Origin: Clostridium sp. cel8
GTDB lineage: Bacteria; Bacillota; Clostridia; Clostridiales; Clostridiaceae
Assembly (NCBI RefSeq): GCF_014050525.1
Contig: NZ_JACGAG010000002.1
Location: forward strand, 186,001 to 250,000
Length of the DNA stretch: 64,000 nucleotides
Reading direction: 5' to 3'
Below are positions 1 through 8,848 of the stretch, piece after piece. How positions within the stretch are numbered: position 1 is the first letter of the stretch; each line of letters begins with the position of its first letter. The translations under genes and the position numbers were made by a program. The notes under the pieces were generated by a model. It did not search any database and was not told where the DNA came from. It saw only the letters and a program-made list of their open reading frames with translations.

Positions 1-1688
1 CTAGCCGCTTCTATTGTAGCATTTAATGCCAAAAGTTGAGTTTGCTTACTAATATCACTTATAGTTGTAACTGCCTTGGTTATTGAATTGGAATGTTCTT
101 TAAGTACTGTTATCCTATCCAATGTTGTCTTCATTGTCTTTTGGAGATCACTTATTGAGGCAAGCACACTATTTGAAGAATCATTGGCTTTTATGGCATT
201 ATCACTTGTATCTGAAACCTTATCTGTAACTTGATTTATAAGTGCTCTCATCTCTTGTATAGATGCAGATAAATTATTAAAATGCTCTTTTGTATCTTGA
301 AACATATCATTTTGATTTTTCGAAACATCTACTAAAGTATCTACAGTTTTAGCCACTTTTTTCATGCTTTCCTTTATTTCATTTGTTAACTGTGAAACAA
401 TCTTAATTGAACTCTTTGATGTTTTCGATGATATATTCACTCTTTTTATCATTGCCATTTGATTATTTATAAATTTATTGAACCATCTTGATAGTTCACC
501 TATTTCATCATAAGAAGACTTATCTACCCTCTTTGTCAAATCACCTTCACCTTCAGCTAAGATATGAAGTATATCTACAGTTCTGTTTAGAGGACTTGCA
601 ATTAATTTCTTTGATATGATATAACCAACAAGAGTCATTAAAATCCACGATATTACCGAAGTTATAAATCCAATATTACTCTTAAATGAGTATATTAGGT
701 TATTCATTATAATTATAATAGCTGATATAATTGATATTATAAATGATAACTTTAAATTTATGCTTTTGAAATTATAAATTTCTGATATATCTCCTTCACA
801 CATCATACCCCATGTTTCATTACTATATGGAGGAGTTATAAGTACACCTTTTCCACCAACCATAATATGTCTATAATCGGGATAACCAGGCCAGCAGTCA
901 AGGTTACTTCCATTTTTTATTGTATTTTTCACTCCTTGGTGCAAGTCACCTGTCTTTGGATCGATAAATCTTATTTCAAATTCTGTATGTTTTTTAATTT
1001 TTACAGTTCCCCACTTTGAAGTCCTAATTCCGTCCTTTAAATTATCTCCTTTAGTAAAAGTACTATCTTCGAATCTGCTTCTTGAAATAGCCGTTCCAGG
1101 AAGTATATTCCTATAAGTTTTAACCATAAAAAGATAGTTGTCCCCAGAGTCCTTGTACACATGGGTATCTTCATCTTGGATCACATTGCTCATATCATCA
1201 TTAAGCACACGTCCAAATAATATTCTTCTATCTCCATTGAAATTTCTATAGGGAATAGAAAACATAAGTGTAACTTCATCTGCAAATTTTTTCTTTGAGA
1301 GATCAATATCCAAAGTTTTCATATCCTCATAAGGTCCATACATTAATTTTTTATTTTCCTTTCCACTTTTATATCCTGGCAAATGCTTCATATCTAGTCC
1401 CATATGTTTTTCACAAGTTGAAACTATTACTTTTCCCTCATCATCTAAAACAAAAAATTCACAGAAATCTTCATACTCTTTTAGTCTAATTTTCAATTCT
1501 TCTTGAAGTTTTTCCCTTTCTTTTTCAAAACTTTCCAAAACATTTGCCATATTCTCAAGCTGTTTCCACTTATCTTTAAACCAATTCTCTAAAGATTTCT
1601 TTCTTCCTCTAGATATACCCTCAAATACTTTTTCAGATTGATTTTCAATTTTTCTGTTTAACATATGCATGAGTTTTAGTCCTATCAT
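1..1688 (-). CDS. Methyl-accepting chemotaxis protein, C-terminus cut by window edge
   Basis: Transmembrane chemoreceptor signalling to CheA/CheW. The reading frame is open from an ATG at 1686-1688, preceded by an AGGGGG ribosome binding site, to base 1. The order is a long N-terminal sensory region of about 270 residues, two hydrophobic segments, a HAMP-like stretch (GEGDLTKRVD, DEIGELSRWFN) and the start of the cytoplasmic signalling coiled coil. The last readable residues, QLLALNATIEAA, are the conserved hairpin tip, so only the C-terminal return helix is missing. The sensory region contains WGMMCEGD and a Cache-like pattern, but the ligand cannot be read. A TGCTATAAT extended -10 lies about 40 nt upstream; I see no convincing -35. 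The family assignment is firm. Confidence 0.93.
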   Translation of the reverse strand, partial: MIGLKLMHMLNRKIENQSEKVFEGISRGRKKSLENWFKDKWKQLENMANVLESFEKEREKLQEELKIRLKEYEDFCEFFVLDDEGKVIVSTCEKHMGLDMKHLPGYKSGKENKKLMYGPYEDMKTLDIDLSKKKFADEVTLMFSIPYRNFNGDRRILFGRVLNDDMSNVIQDEDTHVYKDSGDNYLFMVKTYRNILPGTAISRSRFEDSTFTKGDNLKDGIRTSKWGTVKIKKHTEFEIRFIDPKTGDLHQGVKNTIKNGSNLDCWPGYPDYRHIMVGGKGVLITPPYSNETWGMMCEGDISEIYNFKSINLKLSFIISIISAIIIIMNNLIYSFKSNIGFITSVISWILMTLVGYIISKKLIASPLNRTVDILHILAEGEGDLTKRVDKSSYDEIGELSRWFNKFINNQMAMIKRVNISSKTSKSSIKIVSQLTNEIKESMKKVAKTVDTLVDVSKNQNDMFQDTKEHFNNLSASIQEMRALINQVTDKVSDTSDNAIKANDSSNSVLASISDLQKTMKTTLDRITVLKEHSNSITKAVTTISDISKQTQLLALNATIEAA

Positions 1689-1773
1689 AAATTGTTAGCC
1701 CCCTATAATCAATCATAATTTTTTATTATAATTATAGCACAAATGATAATATTTACTATATTTTTTTATTAAT

Positions 1774-2568
1774 TTAATATTTTTTACAAAAAAATTCGTC
1801 TTTTATAAATACCCAATCTGTATCAGTAGACATTTTTTCATTGTATTTATAATCAACATCAAAACTTTTTATATTTTCCATATCTTCTACAAAATTTTCT
1901 GTCATATATCTAACAAAGCTTCCCCTTGCTCTCTTTGCATTAAAAGGTACTACTTTGTACCTTCCGTTTCTGTATTCTTTAAATACTATATTTATGACTC
2001 TAGCTTTAAGTTTATCTAAATCTATTGCCTTTACATACTCCTTAGATGCTAAATTAATTATAAATTTATCTTTCTGTTCTTTTATCTCCTCATTAAAATA
2101 GGCTGTTATCTTATCCTTCCAAAAGTCATAAAGATCATTTCCCTTTGAATTTTTCAATTTAATACTCATCTCTAATCTATATGGTTGTATAATATCTAGT
2201 GGCCTTAAAACCCCATATAACCCTGATATAATCCTTAAATGCTTATTCATAAAATTCAATTGTTCATTGTTCAATGTTTCTGAATCTATCTTCTTATATA
2301 CATCTCCATTGTATAATGAAATAGCTTGTTTTGAGTTTGACAGTTTATGATTTTCATCCCATTTGTCATATCTAACTACATTCAATTCTGATAATCTATC
2401 ACTTATATTCATCAAAGAAGCTATTTGAGATGGATCATATTTTCTTAGCTCATTTATCAATTCTTTTCCTTCATCTTTAAATATAGGAACTGTATATTTA
2501 TTTGTATTAATACTTTTATTCGGATTCATACTTTTAGCTGAAGAAATTATCCATATCATATATATCAT
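1774..2568 (-). CDS. yaaA: YaaA/UPF0246 family peroxide stress protein
   Basis: The 264-residue protein matches the YaaA (DUF328) family in length and pattern: an N-terminal IISSAKSM, a central SGLYGVLRPLD and a C-terminal KRARGSFVRYM are family hallmarks. In E. coli YaaA lowers free intracellular iron under H2O2 stress and binds DNA; the same role here is inferred from family membership. AAGGAAAGG lies just before the chosen ATG. A second ATG nine bases inside (MIWIISSAK) fits the usual N-terminus slightly better but is farther from that site. It is divergent from the next gene and has a perfect 12-bp palindrome upstream. Confidence 0.88.
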   Translation of the reverse strand: MIYMIWIISSAKSMNPNKSINTNKYTVPIFKDEGKELINELRKYDPSQIASLMNISDRLSELNVVRYDKWDENHKLSNSKQAISLYNGDVYKKIDSETLNNEQLNFMNKHLRIISGLYGVLRPLDIIQPYRLEMSIKLKNSKGNDLYDFWKDKITAYFNEEIKEQKDKFIINLASKEYVKAIDLDKLKARVINIVFKEYRNGRYKVVPFNAKRARGSFVRYMTENFVEDMENIKSFDVDYKYNEKMSTDTDWVFIKDEFFCKKY

Positions 2569-2609
2569 TTTCCTTTCCTTAATTAAATTTTAATTTATGT
2601 TACAATTAT

Positions 2610-2621
2610 AACCTATAGGTT
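2610..2621. promoter_or_regulatory. Perfect 12-bp palindrome upstream of yaaA
   Basis: AACCTATAGGTT lies in the divergent region between yaaA and the NusG-domain-II gene, next to a TATAAT-like sequence on the minus strand. It is flanked by a further CTATAG copy. It could be an operator, but no regulator can be assigned from the sequence. Confidence 0.35.
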
Positions 2622-2726
2622 CTATAGAATACACAAAAGTAAAATCCATTAATTAGGTTATTTATCATTGTAACTTAATTTGTATTGTAGTAAAATTTTA
2701 TATGATACCATAGGGGGATAAATTAC

Positions 2727-3110
2727 ATGAAAAAAGTAGATAAAATTATAGTTACAATTATAGCTTTATTAATACTATCAAGTATAGCAGGAGTATTTAT
2801 ATACATAAATCATTTTAAAGGAACAGAAAAAATAGCAATAATAAAGCAGAATACAAAAGTCATAAAAACTATAGATTTAAATAAAATAGATAAACCAGAA
2901 GAATTTACTATAAAATTCAATAATACAAACTACAATAAAATAAGAGTTGAAAAGGGAAGAATATGTATAATAGATGCTGATTGTCCTAATAAAATATGTG
3001 TAAAAAGCGGTTGGATTTCAAAATCTGGAGAAACAATAGTATGTCTTCCTCATAAACTTCAAATAGAAATAGAAGGAACCAATGAAAATTATGACAATAT
3101 CGCTAGATGA
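2727..3110 (+). CDS. NusG domain II-containing membrane-anchored protein (EetA-like)
   Basis: A 127-residue protein with an N-terminal membrane anchor (residues about 7-28) followed by an extracytoplasmic NusG-domain-II (DUF1312) fold. The motifs DADCPNKICVKSGWIS and IVCLPHKL, with three cysteines, are typical of this small family. The same family, paired with a Gx-transporter protein as here, is known as EetA/EetB in flavin-based extracellular electron transfer loci of Listeria and lactobacilli. That link is from family knowledge; a function in this organism is inference. An AGGGGG site lies 10 nt before the ATG. The next gene starts 16 nt downstream, so the two form one unit. Confidence 0.85.
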   Translation: MKKVDKIIVTIIALLILSSIAGVFIYINHFKGTEKIAIIKQNTKVIKTIDLNKIDKPEEFTIKFNNTNYNKIRVEKGRICIIDADCPNKICVKSGWISKSGETIVCLPHKLQIEIEGTNENYDNIAR

Positions 3111-3126
3111 ATGGTAGGCTATTATT

Positions 3127-3648
3127 ATGCATAATAATAAAATAAGAAAAATGATTTTTTTAAGTTTCATGACAAGCATAGCTCTTGTAATATATGTATT
3201 AGAGGCTCAAATCCCAGTAATATTTCCTGGTATAAAACTTGGACTTGCAAATATGATTTCACTTGCTGCCCTAATTCTTCTTGGTTGGAAAGAATCTCTT
3301 ATAATAATGTTTTTAAGAACCCTTTTAGGATCTATTTTTGGTGGCAGTATGTCAGCTTTTATATTCAGCATTACTGGTGGCATATTGAGCAATATAGTAA
3401 TGATTTTACTATATAAATATTTTAAAAACTCAATAAGCATATGGGTTATAAGTATATGTGGAGCTATATTTCACAATATTGGACAACTCTTAGCTGCTTC
3501 AATTATAATTCAGAATTTTAGAATATACATCTATCTTCCTATACTTTTAATATCCGCTGTTATCACTGGTTATTTCATAGGTCTATGCACAAATTTTTTA
3601 ACTAGCCATATTAAGAAAATACCTGTATTTAAAGATATAAGAAAATAG
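3127..3648 (+). CDS. Gx transporter family integral membrane protein (EetB-like)
   Basis: A 173-residue, very hydrophobic protein with about five transmembrane segments. The motif PGIKLGLANMISL and the glycine-rich SIFGGSMSAF are characteristic of the Gx transporter family, often labelled heptaprenyl diphosphate synthase component I. It is related to small-molecule ECF-type membrane components, so transport of a flavin or quinone precursor is possible but unproven. It sits 16 nt after the NusG-domain-II gene, the arrangement seen for eetA-eetB, and converges on the rnf operon. Its stop codon lies in the stem of the shared terminator. Confidence 0.83.
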   Translation: MHNNKIRKMIFLSFMTSIALVIYVLEAQIPVIFPGIKLGLANMISLAALILLGWKESLIIMFLRTLLGSIFGGSMSAFIFSITGGILSNIVMILLYKYFKNSISIWVISICGAIFHNIGQLLAASIIIQNFRIYIYLPILLISAVITGYFIGLCTNFLTSHIKKIPVFKDIRK

Positions 3649-3692
3649 CCAAAGACGGCCTCTATAAAACATATAGTGGTCGTCTTTAGCTA
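3646..3692 (-). terminator. Terminator between the eetB-like gene and rnfB
   Basis: An imperfect hairpin with arms AAAGACGGCC and GGTCGTCTTT, extended by TAGC/GCTA and CTAT/ATAG. Read on the minus strand it is followed by TATTTTCTTAT, so it best serves the rnf operon. The plus-strand tail is less T-rich. Confidence 0.7.
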
Positions 3693-3707
3693 TCCCTTTG
3701 AATAAAA

Positions 3708-4568
3708 TTAATTATTGGCAGCTGCTTCTTGTTTACTTTTTTCTTGCTCATTTAAACCTTTTAGTATATATTTAATTGCACCAGTTGGACATTTAGTAAG
3801 ACACTTTTCTTCAGAACATTCATTTATACAGATATTAGCATCAACTACAGCTAAATTATTTTCAATTTTAATTGCATTGTGATCACAATTTCTAGCACAC
3901 AATCCACATCCAAGACATCCAACTTTACAATTTTTACGCACTTTTGCTCCCTTATCTTTAGAGTTACATTCAACTTCAACTTTTGCACCTACAGGTATAA
4001 GAGAAATAACGTTCTTAGGACATACACTTTCACATTTACCACATCCTGTACATAACTCTGTATCTATCCAAGGTAATCCATTTTCCCCCATCATCATAGC
4101 ATCAAAAGGACAATTTTTTACACAAGTACCAAATCCTATACAACCATACTCACAGGATTTAGGTCCACCTTGAATAAGGCTTGCAGCAGTACAATCCTTA
4201 ACTCCTACATAATCATATTTTCTAGATGCATTTTGTGGAGTTCCCTTGCACATAACATGAGCAACCTTAGGTTCAACCACTTCTGCTTGTTTTCCAGTTA
4301 ATCTAGCTACAGCTTCTGCAACCGGTGCTTTTCCTGGAACACACAAATTAGGCTTAACATCTTTATCTAAAACAACTGCTTCTGCATAAGCTCTACATCC
4401 TGCATAACCACATCCTCCACACTGTCCCTTTGGAAGCTCATCTTCTACCAAATCTATAAGCGGATTTGATTCAATTGCAAATCTCTTGTTTGCATAACCA
4501 AGTACAAGTCCAAATATCAAGCCTGTAGCTGTCATTACAATCAAAGCCAAAATTGCTATCTTTAACAT
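3708..4568 (-). CDS. rnfB: Rnf complex subunit RnfB, electron-entry ferredoxin protein
   Basis: RnfB accepts electrons from reduced ferredoxin at the cytoplasmic face of the Rnf complex. The 286-residue protein has an N-terminal membrane helix (residues about 3-25), then a four-cysteine Fe-S domain (CGGCGYAGCRAYAEAV), then clusters in the two-ferredoxin style: CIGFGTCVKNCPFDA, CTGCGKCESVCPKN, CLGCGLCARNCDHN and a final segment ending CLTKCPTGA. This extended ferredoxin region is typical of clostridial RnfB, which is longer than the proteobacterial form. The C-terminus is a short charged tail. It is the last gene of the operon, 29 nt after rnfA, and ends just before a hairpin terminator. Confidence 0.96.
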   Translation of the reverse strand: MLKIAILALIVMTATGLIFGLVLGYANKRFAIESNPLIDLVEDELPKGQCGGCGYAGCRAYAEAVVLDKDVKPNLCVPGKAPVAEAVARLTGKQAEVVEPKVAHVMCKGTPQNASRKYDYVGVKDCTAASLIQGGPKSCEYGCIGFGTCVKNCPFDAMMMGENGLPWIDTELCTGCGKCESVCPKNVISLIPVGAKVEVECNSKDKGAKVRKNCKVGCLGCGLCARNCDHNAIKIENNLAVVDANICINECSEEKCLTKCPTGAIKYILKGLNEQEKSKQEAAANN

Positions 4569-4597
4569 TTAAAAATCCCCTTTCTATACAGATACCA

Positions 4598-5176
4598 TTA
4601 TATCGATATCATTCCTGAAAATCCTAGGAAAGCAAGTGCAAGCATTCCAGCCAAAATAAATGCAATTCCAAGTCCTTGAAGAGGCTTAGGCACATCTGCT
4701 AATCTCAATTTTTCTCTAAGACTTGCCATTAAAATTATAGCAAGTGCAAAACCCATACCTCCACCAACTGCATTAACTACACTCATTAAAAATCCATAAT
4801 TTGAATCTACATTTATAAGTGGTACTGAAAGAACGATACAGTTAGTTGCAATTAATAGTAGATAAATTCCCCACATATTATAAAGTGCTGGCGCTTCTTT
4901 CTTTATTATCATTTCAAGCAATTGTACAAAACTTGCTATTAAAAGTACAAATACAACAGTCTTTAAAAATGTCAATCCAAGAGGAACAAGTACAAAATGA
5001 TATATAAGCCATGCAAATATTGAACTAAGTGTCAAAACTGAAGTAACAGCCATCCCCATACCAATAGATGCATTTAAATTTTTTGAAACTCCAAAGAAGA
5101 TACATAATCCTAAAAATCTTGTTAAAACAAAATTATTTATAAGTACAGAACTTATAAACAATGTAAGATAAGCCAT
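4598..5176 (-). CDS. rnfA: Rnf complex membrane subunit RnfA
   Basis: An integral membrane subunit with six predicted transmembrane helices, related to RnfE and to NqrE; the RnfA/RnfE pair forms the core of the electron and ion path. At 192 residues it has the standard length. Recognisable segments are the N-terminal LINNFVLTRFLGLC, which carries the conserved cysteine in the membrane, and the GGGMGFALAI stretch. The ATG overlaps the end of rnfE by one base (position 5176), indicating translational coupling. Identity is clear from sequence and operon order. Confidence 0.96.
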   Translation of the reverse strand: MAYLTLFISSVLINNFVLTRFLGLCIFFGVSKNLNASIGMGMAVTSVLTLSSIFAWLIYHFVLVPLGLTFLKTVVFVLLIASFVQLLEMIIKKEAPALYNMWGIYLLLIATNCIVLSVPLINVDSNYGFLMSVVNAVGGGMGFALAIILMASLREKLRLADVPKPLQGLGIAFILAGMLALAFLGFSGMISI

Positions 5177-5826
5177 TACATTTCACCTCTTCTCATTTTC
5201 AACTTCTCTTGATGTTGATTATAAACTTTTACTATAGCAACTAGGTATCCAATAAGTATAAAACCACCTGGAGGTAGTATCATAATAAGAGCTGGATTAT
5301 ACCAAGAACCTAAAATTTTTAAACCAAATATGGAACCCATTCCAAAGAACTCACGAATACTACCAATTATTACAAGTGCAATACAAAATCCAGTTCCCAT
5401 ACCTAGTCCATCAAGGAAAGAAGGTACTATTGAATTTTTAGACGCAAATGTTTCTGCACGAGCAAGTATAATTGCAAATACAACTACTAATGCAAGATAT
5501 ATTCCTAGCGCCTTGTATAAAAGAGGTGCAACTGCTTGAAGTACAAGCTCTACCATAGTAACAATTGTTGCTATAGATGTGATATAAACAGGAACACGAA
5601 CTTTTGGATTTACAAAGTTTCTTATTATAGAAACAACAGTATTATTTGCAGTTATAACAAACATCACACAAAATCCCATTGTAAGCGATGTAATTGCTTC
5701 TCCTGTTACTGCTAGTGCTGGACAAAGACTAAGGGCAAGTACAAAAATAGGATTTTCCATGATTAATCCCCTTTTAAATATCTCCCAAAGTTCCATACCT
5801 GTATATTTTTTTACACTCTTATTCAT
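5176..5826 (-). CDS. rnfE: Rnf complex membrane subunit RnfE
   Basis: An integral membrane subunit homologous to RnfA and NqrD. The 216-residue protein starts with a short cytoplasmic stretch (GMELWEIFKRGLIMENP), followed by six hydrophobic helices. Motifs PIFVLALSLCPALAVT, with the conserved membrane cysteine, and FLDGLGMGTGF are characteristic. The stop overlaps the rnfA start by one base and the gene begins 3 nt after rnfG ends, so these genes are translated as a block. Confidence 0.96.
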   Translation of the reverse strand: MNKSVKKYTGMELWEIFKRGLIMENPIFVLALSLCPALAVTGEAITSLTMGFCVMFVITANNTVVSIIRNFVNPKVRVPVYITSIATIVTMVELVLQAVAPLLYKALGIYLALVVVFAIILARAETFASKNSIVPSFLDGLGMGTGFCIALVIIGSIREFFGMGSIFGLKILGSWYNPALIMILPPGGFILIGYLVAIVKVYNQHQEKLKMRRGEM

Positions 5827-5828
5827 GT

Positions 5829-6380
5829 TTATTTACCTCCCACATATTTATTCACTTCATCTACTGCTGCTTTAACTCCTTTTGTAACAGCTCTTGAAGT
5901 TATAGTGGCACCTGTCATAGCTTGAATGTCATCTTTATCAGATTTATCTTTGGTAACTTTTAAATTATTTGAACTTTTACCTGCAAATTGGTCCTTAAAT
6001 GATGGTTCTGATGCATTAGCTCCTAAACCTGGCGTTTCATTATGGGATACAACACTAAAATCTATGACTTTTCCATCTTGGCTAACTGCTACTAATAAAG
6101 TTATTTTTCCTCCATAACCTTTGCTTTCTGATGGAACTATATAACCAATTGTCTTACTTCCTTTCTGTGCAGAATACCAATCAGTCTTTCCGCTTACAGG
6201 TTTAAAATCATCTGCATTTTTTATCAATTCCTTCATAGAATCATTCTTTAATTGAACCTGTTTTTTTGCAGCCACTGGAGCTGTGAAATAATACGTAGTT
6301 GCAATTACAATTCCAGATATAAAGCAGGCACAAGCCAAATTCTTAGCAACGCTAAAAATAGAAAATTTATCCTTTGCCAT
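5829..6380 (-). CDS. rnfG: Rnf complex flavoprotein subunit RnfG
   Basis: A membrane-anchored, extracytoplasmic FMN-binding subunit. I place the start at the ATG ending at 6380 because GGGAGG lies 8 nt upstream; a start farther upstream would overlap rnfD and add residues unlike the family. The resulting 183-residue protein has one N-terminal transmembrane helix and an FMN-binding domain. The motif TGATITSRAV near the C-terminus holds the threonine to which FMN is covalently linked in RnfG/NqrC proteins by the flavin transferase ApbE. No apbE gene is visible in this window. Confidence 0.95.
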   Translation of the reverse strand: MAKDKFSIFSVAKNLACACFISGIVIATTYYFTAPVAAKKQVQLKNDSMKELIKNADDFKPVSGKTDWYSAQKGSKTIGYIVPSESKGYGGKITLLVAVSQDGKVIDFSVVSHNETPGLGANASEPSFKDQFAGKSSNNLKVTKDKSDKDDIQAMTGATITSRAVTKGVKAAVDEVNKYVGGK

Positions 6381-6384
6381 AAAA

Positions 6385-7383
6385 TTACCTCCCTGCATCT
6401 TCAGCAAATTTTTTAGGTTGGGTGAAACGATCAATTAATGGAGTAGCTGCATTCATTAAAAGTATTGAATAACAAACTCCTTCTGGATATCCGCCTTTGA
6501 GTCTTATAAGTGTTGTAAGCATACCAGCACCAATTGCAAAAATGATTTGCCCTTTAACAGTTATAGGTATAGTAACCATATCCGTAGCCATAAAAAACGA
6601 TCCTATTATAAGCCCACCTGCCATCATATGAAATATAGGATCTCCTGTAAATGCACCACTTGGTCCAAATATCCATGTTAGTATTCCAACAGTTCCTATC
6701 ATAACAACTGGAACTTGCCAGTTTATATAATGCTTGTATATAAGATATACTCCACCTAAAACAAGCAATATAGTTGAAGTTTCACCTATACATCCATTCC
6801 TATTTCCTATGAGCAATGCCTTGTACATATTCCCTGTGTTTCCAAAAGTTTCAACTAGTTTTGAGTAGCCCTGCATTTTTAGGATTCCAAGTGGAGTTGC
6901 AGAAGATACAACATCTACACTAGTTGTCATCTTAGTCCAAGTTGTCATTGCTGCTGGCCAAGAAGCCATAAGAGCTGCTCTTCCTATATGAGCTGGGTTA
7001 AATGCATTATGTCCAAGTCCACCCATTGATTGCTTTACTATAACAATTGCTATAAATGAGCCAACTGCTATCATATAAGGGGGGAGTTTAGGAGATACAG
7101 ACATAGCAAGCAAAAGTCCAGTTAAAAATGCACTGCCATCTTTTATACTTATAGGTTTATGTCTCACCTTTTCTACAAAAACTTCTGATAAGATAGCTGC
7201 AATTATACTAGTTACAATTATTTTAAATGCAGGCATACCAAAATGATAAACTCCAAATATAGCTGCTGGAGCAAGTGCTATATTTACACTCCACATTATT
7301 TTAGATATAGATTCATCACATCGTATATGTGGTGATGCTGAAACAGTAAATGTTTCTTTCTGGGCTAATTTTACCTCTGCCAT
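6385..7383 (-). CDS. rnfD: Rnf complex membrane flavoprotein subunit RnfD
   Basis: A multi-pass membrane subunit (332 residues) that carries covalent FMN in characterised Rnf and NqrB proteins. The N-terminal FTVSASPHIRCDESISKIMW leads into the hydrophobic core. Motifs GGLGHNAFNPAHIGRAAL and SSATPLGI correspond to the conserved quinone/flavin region; in the latter the flavinylation threonine is present, but the preceding residue is serine where many homologues have glycine (SGAT). It begins 21 nt after rnfC and ends 4 nt before rnfG. Confidence 0.96.
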   Translation of the reverse strand: MAEVKLAQKETFTVSASPHIRCDESISKIMWSVNIALAPAAIFGVYHFGMPAFKIIVTSIIAAILSEVFVEKVRHKPISIKDGSAFLTGLLLAMSVSPKLPPYMIAVGSFIAIVIVKQSMGGLGHNAFNPAHIGRAALMASWPAAMTTWTKMTTSVDVVSSATPLGILKMQGYSKLVETFGNTGNMYKALLIGNRNGCIGETSTILLVLGGVYLIYKHYINWQVPVVMIGTVGILTWIFGPSGAFTGDPIFHMMAGGLIIGSFFMATDMVTIPITVKGQIIFAIGAGMLTTLIRLKGGYPEGVCYSILLMNAATPLIDRFTQPKKFAEDAGR

Positions 7384-7404
7384 TTTATCACAACCTCTCT
7401 TCCA

Positions 7405-8727
7405 TCATTTTGCAGCCTTTGCTTCAGCTGCATTTTTAGCTTTGCAATATTTTATATACTGAACAATATTCCTTTTAGCAGGACATGTATATACGCAAGA
7501 TCCGCATTCAATACAATCAAGAAGATTGTAATCTTCTTTAGCCTCTTTATATAGGTCATTTTCTCCAAGTATGCTCAACATACTAGGATTCAGCCCCATT
7601 GGACAAGCATTTATACATCGTCCACATCTTATACAGGCAGATTCGGTTTCATAATTTATATCACTTTTAGTTAGTGCAAGTATACCAGAAGTTCCTTTAA
7701 TTACAGGTACATCCAAATTATATTGTGCAGCTCCCATCATAGGTCCTCCCATTATTATCTTAGCAGGCTTTTCTGAGAATCCACCGCAAAACTTAATAAC
7801 ATCTTCAAATTTCGTACCTATCCTTACTAAAATATTTTTAGGTTCTTTTATTGCTCTACCACTTACAGTAGTTATCCTCTGAATCAATGGAATTCCTCTT
7901 TCAACAGCATCACTTATTGCTATAACAGTTCCTACATTTTGAACTACAGCACCAACATCTACTGGCAATCCTCCAGATGGTACTTCCCTTCCTGTTATCA
8001 CTTTAATAAGCATCTTTTCTGCTCCTTGAGGATATTTTGTAGGTAGTCCTACTACTTCAATATCAGTTCCTGAAAACGCTTTTTTCATACTTTCTATTGC
8101 ATCTGGTTTATTATCTTCAATACCAATATAAGCTTTTTTAGGTTTTAACACTTTCATAACTATTTTTACGCCGCTAACTATTTTATCTTGATATTCAAGC
8201 ATAGCTCTATGGTCAGCAGTAAGATATGGTTCGCACTCTGCCGCATTTAAAATAAATACATCAACTGTCTTGCCTTTTGGAGGAGATAACTTTACATGAG
8301 TTGGAAAAGTTGCTCCTCCCATTCCAACAATTCCATTTTCTTTTATTATATTTATAATTTCATCTTCACTTAGATCTTCAAAATTGCGAATTAGAGGAAT
8401 TCCTTCCATCCATTCATCTTTTCCATCATTTTTAATAACTATTGACTTACACATTCCAAATCCACTATGAGGGTACATTCCAATATCCACTACCTCTCCT
8501 GAGATGGATGAATGTATATTACTTGATACAAATCCAGCACTTTTAGCAATTAATTGACCTTTTTTAACTAAATCTCCTTTTTTTACAATAGGAGAGGCAG
8601 GAGCTCCTATATGCTGTCTAACAGGTATAAATACTTTATCTGGTATAGGTGCCATTTCAATAGATTTGCTTGCTGTATATTTTTTACTTCCATCAGGATG
8701 GACTCCACCTTTAAAACTTTTTATCAC
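7405..8727 (-). CDS. rnfC: Rnf complex NADH-binding subunit RnfC
   Basis: The cytoplasmic subunit that reduces NAD+. The start is a GTG (8725-8727) preceded by AGAGGTG. The 440-residue protein has an N-terminal barrel-sandwich segment (VKKGQLIAKSAGF, SISGEVVDIG), the NADH/FMN-binding core with GIVGMGGATFPTHVK and NAAECEPYLTADHR, an SLBB-like region, and two C-terminal 4Fe-4S sites, CIRCGRCINACP and CIECGSCVYTCP. This is the standard compact RnfC without the long alanine-rich C-terminal tail of enterobacterial proteins. It is the first structural rnf gene after rseC, with a gap of about 120 nt that could carry its own promoter. Confidence 0.96.
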   Translation of the reverse strand: MIKSFKGGVHPDGSKKYTASKSIEMAPIPDKVFIPVRQHIGAPASPIVKKGDLVKKGQLIAKSAGFVSSNIHSSISGEVVDIGMYPHSGFGMCKSIVIKNDGKDEWMEGIPLIRNFEDLSEDEIINIIKENGIVGMGGATFPTHVKLSPPKGKTVDVFILNAAECEPYLTADHRAMLEYQDKIVSGVKIVMKVLKPKKAYIGIEDNKPDAIESMKKAFSGTDIEVVGLPTKYPQGAEKMLIKVITGREVPSGGLPVDVGAVVQNVGTVIAISDAVERGIPLIQRITTVSGRAIKEPKNILVRIGTKFEDVIKFCGGFSEKPAKIIMGGPMMGAAQYNLDVPVIKGTSGILALTKSDINYETESACIRCGRCINACPMGLNPSMLSILGENDLYKEAKEDYNLLDCIECGSCVYTCPAKRNIVQYIKYCKAKNAAEAKAAK

Positions 8728-8752
8728 TTATAACACCTCTTTCAATAAATTT

Positions 8753-8777
8753 TATTACAGAAAAAATCCTGTAACAA
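8753..8777 (-). repeat. Small hairpin between rseC and rnfC
   Basis: TTACAG and CTGTAA pair across an 8-nt A-rich loop in the rseC-rnfC gap. Its position 26 nt upstream of the rnfC start suggests an mRNA structure or a binding site that could adjust rnfCDGEAB relative to rseC. I found no textbook promoter in the gap that would settle this. Confidence 0.35.
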
Positions 8778-8848
8778 AATATTAATTATTTATATTGAAT
8801 TATAGAAATAGACTTTATTATTTCCATAATAGAATATTAAATTAATAG

